From Onchidella celtica (taxonomy: Eukaryota > Mollusca > Gastropoda > Systellommatophora > Onchidiidae), in NCBI GenBank assembly GCA_963931925.1, contig OZ007570.1, forward strand, positions 67,212,714 to 67,276,713: 64,000 bases of DNA. The letters are read 5' to 3'. The position numbers and the translations under genes were made by a program. Under the pieces are notes generated by a model. The model had not been told where the DNA came from and did not search any database. It saw nothing but the letters and a program-made list of their open reading frames with translations. This document shows positions 56,083-64,000 of the stretch, one piece after another; the stretch's first letter is position 1; the number at the start of each line of letters is the position of its first letter.

Positions 56083-57951
56083 ATAAGATAAGATAAGATA
56101 AGATAAGACAAGATAAATTTTATTCGTCCTTGTACAAGGAAATTTGTTTTGATCATTGAATACATAACAATACAGTTACAGAAGCAGAAAGTATGATACA
56201 TAGCGCGCACACACACATATATACACACACACTGATAAATTAACTAAATTAACAAAATTAACAGTGCACACAATATGCTTCCCTAACTAAAACACATTGA
56301 CCTGACACGCAGGACATAATTCAACTGTGCACAGATTACGATCAAGATGACGACATTATTGTAACATCCTAGTTGATGATGGAATAAACGATTTAAAGTA
56401 GCGCTCAGTTTTAGTTTTCTTTGACAACAGCCTTAAACTTCTTACAGATCTTATATATTCCTTGTTCACGGGATGTTGGGGGTCATTTATAATAATATTA
56501 GCTTTTTTAATACAAGCACCAGTGTACAGCTCATCAAAATATGGCAGATCACAGATACAAATTTTGGATGCTTTTTTAATTAAATTATTGATCTTATTTA
56601 TATCTTTTTGTAAGATGTTTCCTCCCCAACAGACAACTCCATACATCAAAACGCTCTGAATAGCCATGGTGTAAAATATTTTCAGAATGCTTTTGCTAAC
56701 TTTTAAAAAGCGGAGCTTTCTGAGGAAATACATGCGCTGGTTGGCTTTCTTGTATACATATGTTACATGCGCATGCCAGTTAAGCAATGAATCAATAGTA
56801 ATGCCAAGATATTTGGCCTCTGTGACAATTTCAACCTCTTCATTGTTGATAGTAAGAGGGCAAACAGGATCGTTGTTATTTTTCCTAAAGTCAAATACAA
56901 GCTCTTTTGTTTTCTTAACATTCAGTAGAAGATAGTTGTTATTACACCAACAATGAAAGGATTGTACAATGTTAGAATATTCGTGGCCAGAGTTAGGTAA
57001 AAGGCCTAAAATAGCAGAGTCGTCGGCAAATTTAAGAAGGTAAACGTTGTGTGTCACAGTGAAATCATTTGTATACAATGTATACAAGGCAGGTGACAGC
57101 ACGCAGCCTTGAGGCGCTCCTGTGTTTGTTGTGAGTAATTTGGAAAATGTGTTGTTTATATCCACAAACTGGCTTCTCTGTGTTAGAAATTCGAAGATCC
57201 AGCTCTTTAAAAAAGAACTCACGTGTAGGTTGGTAAGCTTTTGAAACATTAAGTGCGGTTGTATGGTGTTAAACGCGGACGAAAAATCGACTAGGAGCAC
57301 ACGAACACAGGTTTTACCAGTGTCTAAATGACTGTAGATGTTATGCAATAAAAACAATAAGGCGTCTTCTGTGTTCCTGTTTTCTTTGTATGCAAATTGC
57401 AAAGGATCGAGATTTTGTTTGACCTCCTTCGTTAGTTCAGTTAAAACAAGTTTTTCAAAGCATTTAAAGATAATGGAAGTTAATGCAACTGGGCGAAGGT
57501 CGTTCATTTCAGATATTTTTGGTTTTTTGGGGACAGGTAAGATTTTTGACAATCTCCAAATGTTTGGTATGTAATGGTTTTGAAAGGATTTGTTGAAGAT
57601 GAAAGTAAAAATTTTTGCTAGTTGTTCAGCACATGTTCTCACTACTTTGCTTCCAATGTTATCTGGTCCAGATGCCTTTCTTTCCTTAACAGATTTAAAT
57701 TGTTTCACAAAAGCATCATAATCAAAACAAATATTACATTCATCATTATCAAAATCAAAACTGTCTCTTATTTCCTGGTGTTGGTTGGAGAAATCGTGTT
57801 TGTCAAAGCGACAGTAGAACTGATTCAATTCATTGGCAAATTCGCTTTCATTCACAACATTCACTTTATTCTTCATACAATCGTACCCCGTAACCTGTTT
57901 CATTCCCTTCCACACATTAGGTTTCTCAACATACACATGTATGGAAGACAT
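56083..57951 (-). mobile_element. 5'-truncated LINE with (TCTTA)n tail
   Basis: The reverse-strand element ends in TTATCTTGTCTTATCTTATC (left side, 56083-56116). Its last 0.39 kb recurs at 62522-62910 with few differences. The endonuclease is absent and the right boundary was not found; 57951 is only the first in-frame ATG. Confidence 0.75.
56356..57951 (-). CDS. LINE reverse transcriptase (jockey/CR1/Rex1-like), N-terminally truncated
   Basis: 531 residues, uninterrupted. Motifs: LPVPKKPKISEMNDLRPVAL with SIIFKCFEKLV, LLVDFSSAFNTIQP (motif A), NTGAPQGCVLSPALYTLYTN (motif B), LLKFADDSAIL (motif C) and KYLGITIDSLLNW (thumb). The GAPQGCVLSP form and the short-repeat tail suggest a jockey, CR1 or Rex1-type element; I cannot choose between them. 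The first residues lie in the linker before the polymerase, and the nuclease domain is missing, as in 5'-truncated insertions. Confidence 0.85.
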   Translation of the reverse strand: MSSIHVYVEKPNVWKGMKQVTGYDCMKNKVNVVNESEFANELNQFYCRFDKHDFSNQHQEIRDSFDFDNDECNICFDYDAFVKQFKSVKERKASGPDNIGSKVVRTCAEQLAKIFTFIFNKSFQNHYIPNIWRLSKILPVPKKPKISEMNDLRPVALTSIIFKCFEKLVLTELTKEVKQNLDPLQFAYKENRNTEDALLFLLHNIYSHLDTGKTCVRVLLVDFSSAFNTIQPHLMFQKLTNLHVSSFLKSWIFEFLTQRSQFVDINNTFSKLLTTNTGAPQGCVLSPALYTLYTNDFTVTHNVYLLKFADDSAILGLLPNSGHEYSNIVQSFHCWCNNNYLLLNVKKTKELVFDFRKNNNDPVCPLTINNEEVEIVTEAKYLGITIDSLLNWHAHVTYVYKKANQRMYFLRKLRFLKVSKSILKIFYTMAIQSVLMYGVVCWGGNILQKDINKINNLIKKASKICICDLPYFDELYTGACIKKANIIINDPQHPVNKEYIRSVRSLRLLSKKTKTERYFKSFIPSSTRMLQ

Positions 57952-57959
57952 GACCCCAC

Positions 57960-58927
57960 TGCCCTACCCACCAAACTCCTGAAACACAAGCAATAATGGT
58001 TTTTGAGGAGACCAAATTTCTGTGGTATGTATAATATGGGGCGATAGTCATCTTTATGGGCGATTTCCAGCACCATCCTCAATATCGACTGGGCAACATT
58101 CTGGTAATGCTGCTGTGTTTTGTTTTTGATTTGGGACTTGGTTTTATTTTTTTATACGGACATTACCTATAGAAATGCCTGTAACATGAACAGATGATTA
58201 TTTCTCGTTTGCATTGATTAATTTTATGGCCCCTTTATGTAACAAAATATGCAAATCCCTTCATTTTATGTATTATTTTCCTCTCTTATAAAATAATGGG
58301 TAATCGAAATCAACCACATTATATGAACTTGAACTGAAGTTTTCATTTCTGCTCTGACCGAAAGTGTATTGTTTGATAAAACACCGTATGTAAATCCTGT
58401 ATTTTCCAAGGTTTTGAGGGAACAGTTAGAAAATGATGGCTGAAGCTATTTATAGAGCGCTGTCGGTAGTGAGTGCAGCCTTCGCCGGTACGACAAAATG
58501 AGTGTTGAAGAATTGACTTGAATGTGAAGCTTAACTTATGCACAGGTATTAACTGGCGAGTAGGACAGTGAGTGACACATAGTGATGAAAATATGCAGTA
58601 CTGACAAGATGGTCATGAAAGTTGATAGAGCTTCAGTTAGTGCTACTCAATCTCCGAAGGAACAACATGTAACACGCATGTGGGGCTGTTGCTGAAGATT
58701 ACATGAAGAAACCAGGAAATTCTTTCACGGTCACCCAACTCTGAAGTTTGTTTACCCTTTTTCGTTAAAGTTTACAGGCGATCCATGTTTTTGTTAATCC
58801 ACAATTTACTTTCTTCAGGGAATGAACGATGCGGGAAACTCTGCATCACGGTACTAAAAATAGATTATAATTGCGTGTCCCTGTTCTAAAACCATGGAGT
58901 CGGAAGTGTTTGTTGCGAATTTTACAT
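57960..58927. other. Noncoding stretch, nothing recognised
   Basis: The left edge may still hold LINE sequence. No other element or gene was identified. Confidence 0.4.
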
Positions 58928-58940
58928 GTGAATTATAATT
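58928..58940 (+). repeat. Target site duplication of the next LINE, left copy
   Basis: GTGAATTATAATT, repeated exactly at 60851-60863. Confidence 0.9.
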
Positions 58941-60850
58941 CATCATCATCATTGCCTTTCTCACCCTGGATCAGGGTATAGGCCACCAACAAACACTTTC
59001 CATCCCTCTCTATCATGGGCCAGCCTCTTTACATTATTCCAAGTCTTTCCGCTTCGTTGCACATCATTTTCTCTGGCTCTTCTCCACGTTCCGCGCGGCC
59101 TTCCTCTTGATCTCTTGCCCTGGGGATTCCAATCCAATACCTTCTTCGTGATGCTGTTTCCTGGCCTCCTGAGAGTGTGGCCGATCCATCTCCATCGCCT
59201 CCTACCAATTTCCTCTCTGACTGGGCTCTGTCTTGTTCTTTTCCATACAATTTCATTGCTGACCTTGTCTGTCCATCTGATCTTAAGTAGCTTCCTCAAA
59301 CATCTGTTGATGAAAACTTGGATTCTCTTTATGCAGGCCTGAGATGCATTCCAAGTCTCACACCCATACAACAGGACTGACTTCACGTTCGAGTTGAATA
59401 TCCTCAGCTTTGTTTTTAGAGATATATCCTTGGTTCTCCAAATCTTGCTCAAGGACGTGAAAGCTGCCTGTGCCTTTCCAATTCGTGCTTTGACTTCTGC
59501 CTCTGTTCCTCCCTTATTGTCAATGATACTACCAAGATAGCAGAAGGACTCTACATCTTCCAGTGGTTGATCTCCTACTCTGACTTGTGCGCTTGGGGGT
59601 GCAACAATTTTTAGGACCTTCGACTTTGCAGGATGTATCCTCAATCCAATAGATTCTGAAATTTTGTTTAGAGCTGTAGTCTTTGCTTGCATCTGGTCGT
59701 GTGTGTGTGACAATAGTGCCAAGTCATCTGCAAAATCTAGATCGTCCAGCTGTGTCCATGGGGTCCATTGTATGCCATTTCTTCCTCCACTGGTGGTTTC
59801 TTTCATAAGCCAATCAATCACCAGGACAAACAGAAATGGGGACAGCAAACAACCCTGCCTAACACCAGTCTTGATATCAAAGCTGTCAGTAAGCTCGCCA
59901 TCGTGTACGACTCTGCAACTTGTCCCCTCGTACATGCTCTTGATAAGGTTCACCATCTTCTCTGGGATTCCATAATGTCTCAATATTCTCCACAGTGTTT
60001 CTCTATCGATGCTATCAAAGGCCTTCTCGTAGTCAAGGAAGTTCACTATCAGTTGGGAGTTCCACTCTAGCGACTGCTCTACTATGATTCTCAGCGTGGC
60101 GATCTGGTCGGTGGTTGATCGATTACTCCTGAAACCAGCTTGCTCCTCACGAAGTTTTGGGTCTGTTGCATTCTGTATTCGCTTGAGAATAATCCGATTG
60201 AAAACCTTTCCTGGGATGGAGAGAAGTGTGATTCCTCTGTAGTTACTACAATTGCTGAGGTCCCCTTTTTTTGGAAGCTTCACGAGGTGTCCTTCCTTCC
60301 AGTCCTTTGGAAACTTGCCTCCGATCCAAATCCTCGAGAATAGTGAGTGCAGACCCTCTGCAGCCCCAGCAGCATCTGCCTTCAGCGCCTCTGGTGGGAT
60401 CTGATCTGGTCCAGCTGCCTTGCCTCGATTTAACTGCTTTATGGCATCATTAATCTCTGCTTTAGTCGGAGGGTCGCAACTGATCGGTAAATCATTTCTT
60501 GCGGGTAGAATGTCGGGTGGGTTGCTTGGTGGAGGTCTGTTCAAGAGGCTGTTAAAATGTTCTATCCATCTTTTTGCCTGAGCTTCCTTTCCAAAAATAG
60601 CCTTCCTGTTGTAATCCTTGACAGGAACTTCAGGTTTTCCATATTTTCCAGCAAGAGTCTTTGTAGTCTGGTAGAGGATCCTCATGTGTCCTCCTGTTGC
60701 TGCCTTCTCTGCTTTCTCTGCTAACATTCCTATGAACTCCTCTTTGTCTTTTTTAATTGATTTTTTGACCTCTTTAGCTGATGCTCGGTACTCTTCCTGG
60801 TTACCAACTCTTGAGTTTCTTGTACGACTTGCATTTACCTGTTCTTTTAG
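58941..60850 (-). mobile_element. 5'-truncated RTE-like LINE with 13-bp TSD
   Basis: 1910 bp on the reverse strand, with perfect 13-bp duplications on both sides. The 3' end is only 20 bases beyond the stop and finishes in (ATG)4, the kind of short trinucleotide tail known from RTE elements. The exact duplication and the intact frame imply a recent insertion. Confidence 0.9.
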
Positions 60851-60916
60851 GTGAATTATAATTAATATATATATATTAATATGCAAAATGAACAAATTAC
60901 CCAGAGTTTGCAGCAT
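58961..60916 (-). CDS. RTE-like reverse transcriptase, host-derived N terminus
   Basis: 651 codons, open throughout. Codons 1-22 come from flanking host DNA (60851-60916); the LINE part begins LKEQVNASRTRNS. Motifs: SNCSNYRGITLLSIPGKVFN, NFLDYEKAFDSIDR (motif A), TGVRQGCLLSPFLF (motif B), LDFADDLALLSH (motif C), FCYLGSIIDNKGG (thumb), then LLYGCETW and RRWRWIGHTLRR with a RGRPRGTW region. The endonuclease is lost by 5' truncation. The enzyme would reverse-transcribe LINE RNA, but this copy lacks the nicking domain and its own promoter. Confidence 0.85.
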   Translation of the reverse strand: MLQTLGNLFILHINIYILIIIHLKEQVNASRTRNSRVGNQEEYRASAKEVKKSIKKDKEEFIGMLAEKAEKAATGGHMRILYQTTKTLAGKYGKPEVPVKDYNRKAIFGKEAQAKRWIEHFNSLLNRPPPSNPPDILPARNDLPISCDPPTKAEINDAIKQLNRGKAAGPDQIPPEALKADAAGAAEGLHSLFSRIWIGGKFPKDWKEGHLVKLPKKGDLSNCSNYRGITLLSIPGKVFNRIILKRIQNATDPKLREEQAGFRSNRSTTDQIATLRIIVEQSLEWNSQLIVNFLDYEKAFDSIDRETLWRILRHYGIPEKMVNLIKSMYEGTSCRVVHDGELTDSFDIKTGVRQGCLLSPFLFVLVIDWLMKETTSGGRNGIQWTPWTQLDDLDFADDLALLSHTHDQMQAKTTALNKISESIGLRIHPAKSKVLKIVAPPSAQVRVGDQPLEDVESFCYLGSIIDNKGGTEAEVKARIGKAQAAFTSLSKIWRTKDISLKTKLRIFNSNVKSVLLYGCETWNASQACIKRIQVFINRCLRKLLKIRWTDKVSNEIVWKRTRQSPVREEIGRRRWRWIGHTLRRPGNSITKKVLDWNPQGKRSRGRPRGTWRRARENDVQRSGKTWNNVKRLAHDREGWKVFVGGLYPDPG

Positions 60917-61047
60917 TTATTATCCCCTTACATCACAATATTGAATAAGTCGAGTTATAGGCGATGAGAATGCTCCCAGAGTTTTGGAGCCCTCCCAAAA
61001 AGGGCCTTTGAGGGCAGAACTTTCACCGTTAGCTCCATTATTTTATA
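60864..61047. other. Short noncoding spacer
   Basis: An AT-rich start, (TA)n, then GC-richer sequence up to repeat A. Nothing recognised. Confidence 0.4.
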
Positions 61048-61131
61048 AATTCAACAACCATCTTTTATTTTTCATGCGCAACACAACACACACTACACAG
61101 GCTGCTCGAGTTTAGATCTAGATCACATTAA

Positions 61132-62446
61132 CCCTTTGTGTACCACCGACCGTTATAGCGGCCTACAAATTTAGCTGCTGGGATTCACAACAGGCCGCTA
61201 TAACGGCCTGCAGTGACCCCCGGTGTTTTTATCTTTCGTAGCGCAAGCGACAGGAACTTACCATGTTTACTTCCGTTTCTAACGATAATAGAGTGATTTC
61301 CCATGAAAAGCCCGGATATGGAGCTCTTCTAGATCGGAGAGAACAGTAAAACCTCGTTATACCGCCAAGTAAGGGGCAAACAGAAAATTGGCGGTATAAC
61401 GAGAATGGCGGTACAACGAAAATACCATGTAGAACAAGGGAAATAAGTAATTAAGTAATTTACCAACATTGGACTGGCTAACATATCTAAAATATTGCAG
61501 TTATCTCCCTTATCTCTCCACTAGACATAAACCTCCGTTGTCATTTTGAAGTTTACATTGCTTTCATTTGTATTTTTTTGTTGTTGTTTTTTGTGTTTAT
61601 GTGTGTTGGAGTTTATTTATTCAGGAAATCGCACCTTAAGAGTAAAAGTACTATGTATTGCAACACGACAAATAATGCTACATTACAATTCAGCAACAAA
61701 CGTGCGTTGTTTGCATCGTACCCCGCGACCGGTATGAACCAGTTGAAGCATCACCTCGCGCGCGCTTAAGTTCGTTCGCAAACTCTCTATCGAACTGTGA
61801 CCCGTCTTTCCCACTGCATGCCCCATCAGTAGGCCCATCTGGACTTCAAAAGCGAAGACTGTGTAGTAGGATTGGCGTTTGAGTAACAAGCACAGACTGT
61901 GGCGCCAAGTGATGTTCCCACTGTTAGCTGATTTAGGTAGATGTGGGGAGGAGGGGTTAAATTTACGTTGGCGCTATAACGAGCAATATTTACTATACTC
62001 AAGTTATGAATGTAGCAGTCAAACTGTTGGCGGATGGCCGTATAACGAGATTTTTAGTGACCTTGTATAGGTGTCAGATCCGTACCACGGCGAAAAGCTG
62101 GCGGTATGCGGGAATGCCGGTATAGCGAGGTTTTACTGTATTTCTTTCTGAATTTATTTTGTCGTTTAGAGTAGCAATGAACAGCCTGGGTCTAACGCTC
62201 TGAACTATTTCAAGAATAAAAATCAGATATATTTCAGAATGATAATGTCTCCAGTTTTGTTACATTAACAGTTTCTGTGTTCATTTTCCCCCATGGAAAT
62301 ATACTTTGTGTGGCTTATTTCAAGATATGACAAGAAACTTATTTTATGTCATTTTTTTTGTGAACACACCTAATATTTGGAACGTTTTCTCAGGGGGAGG
62401 GGTATTTTGAACTGCCAACATGGTCAGGTGGGTGGTACACAAAGGG
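61132..62446. mobile_element. piggyBac-like nonautonomous element, 1315 bp
   Basis: Perfect 16-bp inverted repeats CCCTTTGTGTACCACC, flanked by TTAA (61128-61131, 62447-62450). The uninterrupted TTAA is seen at 50445-50448 in another copy of the host repeat. Just inside the left end is a perfect 15-bp inverted repeat (61150-61164 with 61192-61206, CCGTTATAGCGGCCT). No transposase frame. Confidence 0.85.
61344..62138. mobile_element. pogo/Tigger-like nonautonomous element, 795 bp
   Basis: Ends CAGTAAAACCTCGTTATACC and, inverted, CAGTAAAACCTCGCTATACC, with TA on the right and AA on the left. CGGTATAACGAG-type motifs recur inside each end (61391, 61408, 61970, 62030). Tigger elements have such ends and TA targets. 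No transposase frame. Nested in the piggyBac-like element. Confidence 0.75.
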
Positions 62447-62507
62447 TTAATAACGGAACTTTGATCCGATGTAAATAATTATAATAAAACTTATTTTCAC
62501 ACTACAG

Positions 62508-62521
62508 ATCATTACTAAATA
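62508..62521 (+). repeat. Target duplication of the LINE fragment, left copy
   Basis: ATCATTACTAAATA, repeated exactly at 62911-62924. Confidence 0.9.
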
Positions 62522-62910
62522 TTATTATAAATGACCCCCAACATCCCCTGAACAAGGAATATATAAGATCTGTAAGAAGTTTAAGGCTGTTGTCAAAGAA
62601 AACTAAAACTGAGCGCTACTTTAAATCGTTTATTCCATCATCAACTAAGATGTTACAATAATGTCGTCATCTTGATCGTAATCTGTTGAATTATGTCCTG
62701 TGTGTCAGCTCAGTGTGTTTTAGTTAGGGAAGCATATTGTGTGCACTGTTAATTTTGTTAATTTAGTTAATTTATCAGTGTGTGTGTATATATGTGTGTG
62801 TGCGCGCTATGTATCATACTTTCTGCTTCTGTAACTGTATTGTTATGTATTCAATGATCAAAACAAATTTCCTTGTACAAGGACGAATAAAATTTATCTT
62901 ATCTTATCTT
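62522..62910 (+). mobile_element. LINE 3' fragment (same family as 56083-57951)
   Basis: 389 bp matching the end of the reverse-strand LINE from the codons for NNINDPQHP... through the stop, the 3' untranslated region and the (ATCTT)n tail, with few substitutions and a short deletion near 62686. Flanked by a 14-bp duplication; a typical severely truncated insertion. Confidence 0.9.
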
Positions 62911-63290
62911 ATCATTACTAAATACATGGATGTGATGTTTAAGATTGATTTTCGACCAGCAATGTGTGCAGAAAGATTTATGAAAGGCGAAGATTTAAGA
63001 GCGAATTGTGGGCTAAGGAGGCAAACAGCGAAACTCTCGATCACACTTTTTGATTCTACCTGTACCCGTTGAAAATGGGTCTCATTTATGCGGCTCCAAA
63101 ATCGTAATTCAACAACAACAATACAGTCTGATTTTTGTCCGAAATGAATGCCTCCATGTAATGTAACTTATCATCAAGAAGTGAGACAGTACACCAAGCT
63201 TCACAATTTTCGATTGTGTACTTTGTACTTGTAGGCAAGACGTTTTAGGTGCTTACATGTTCACCTTCTAGCTCCATAGAATAGTAAAAT

Positions 63291-64000
63291 GTTGGGTTAC
63301 GTCATACTCATAATAGACACTAGACTAGATCTAGATCTACATACTCTTTGGTTGTGTTGAATGTTGTTACAAGCAAAGATACTTTGTAACAAGTAAGTCC
63401 GTCCCCCAAGCTTTTTGCTCCAGGGGAACCTATTTCAAATCCTTTTGTGACTCCAGAGCTGGAGAGCTCCTCCGGATTTGTCTTCCACCTGATCCTATTT
63501 TTTTGATTGAAAGAGTGGGAGACAGAGTTAAGGTTTTGATATGTTTTAGGGTTGAGTTTAAGGATGAGGTTAGGGATAGGTACGTATACGTACGTGCCCC
63601 TAGCGCAAAATGCTTAGGGTGCGTAAGTAAAAGTGACAAAAGCAAAAGAAAAAACCCAAAGAAAACTTTAGGCTAAGCTGGTACTATTGTACTAAAACCG
63701 GAAGGGCTGCCCTTATCCATCAACATTATCGACGGTTACTGCCCAGGTTTATCCGTCAACATTATCGGCGGATTCTTGGGTTTATCCGGCAACACTATCG
63801 GCACGATTGACTAATGACAAACAACAACAACAACAACAAACAAACGAGCAAACTGGATTTATTCCTAATGTTATTGGATTCAAAAATATTACCAAACAGA
63901 TTGATTGCTGATAAAAAGACTTTTATAAGAGAGAAGAAAAAAAAACATACCCTGCTGAGAATCGAACCACTGTACCCCCGATTGACAGGATACAAAAAAA
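63291..64000. other. Noncoding end of window with a short tandem repeat
   Basis: Contains AGATCTAGATCT near 63325. Three imperfect 34-36 bp units (TTATCCRTCAACATTATCGR...) lie at about 63713-63803, followed by (AAC)n. No gene recognised. Confidence 0.6.

Larger units (their letters stand above)
61048..63290 (+). repeat. Dispersed repeat A, copy 4, split by three elements
   Basis: Pieces 61048-61131, 62447-62521 and 62911-63290 align in order with 50357-50872. The gaps are a piggyBac-like element (which itself holds a Tigger-like element) and a LINE 3' fragment. Confidence 0.8.

Noticed and set aside
57338-57996. Forward ORFs across the reverse-strand LINE at 56-58 kb
   Set aside because: Shadows of the reverse transcriptase gene; no motifs of their own.
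59664-60453. Forward ORFs over the RTE-like LINE
   Set aside because: Opposite-strand shadows of the polymerase frame.
62782-63072. 96-residue forward ORF
   Set aside because: Spans the junction of the LINE fragment and repeat A; not a gene.

Overview
The window is animal nuclear DNA: AT-rich, intron-containing and dominated by transposable elements, with no bacterial-style operons. P-type THAP transposases, three LINE lineages, Helitrons, many MITEs and an unusually frequent AGATCTAGATCT motif point to a marine invertebrate. I infer a mollusc, probably a gastropod, but nothing here proves the species.

Layout. 0.8-6.6 kb: a broken hAT-type transposase gene interrupted by a complete but mutated 4.95-kb P element, with 27-bp terminal inverted repeats, an 8-bp target duplication and a spliced THAP exon. 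6.6-24 kb: mostly noncoding, but it contains the one plausible single-copy host gene, a small RING-finger protein (167 aa) assembled from four coding exons at 16.6, 21.6, 22.0 and 23.9 kb. A CpG-rich promoter with an NRF1-like site and a probable noncoding first exon lie near 12.4-12.7 kb. 18.6-20.1 kb and 26.4-27.6 kb hold trinucleotide and minisatellite arrays. 31.8-42.2 kb: a very young LTR retrotransposon derivative (two 1187-bp LTRs differing at two sites, 5-bp target duplication) with no gag or pol. A nearly intact LINE sits inside it, and the whole lies inside an older TG...CA element. 42.2-46.2 kb: Helitron ends and a nested stack of a dispersed repeat, a 9-bp-TSD MITE and a solo-LTR-like element. 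46.5-54.3 kb: two diverged direct copies of one segment, whose differences expose precise empty sites for a Helitron and a MITE; a decayed THAP fragment lies between them. 56-63.3 kb: two reverse-strand LINE copies, then a dispersed repeat disrupted by a piggyBac-like element (itself carrying a Tigger-like element) and by a short LINE fragment.

Almost all recognisable coding sequence is transposon-derived. The relations between elements are insertion histories rather than pathways. Because several insertions have an uninterrupted relative in the same window, their ends, target duplications and relative ages can be read directly. Functions given for transposases and reverse transcriptases are inferred from motifs; no database search was possible.
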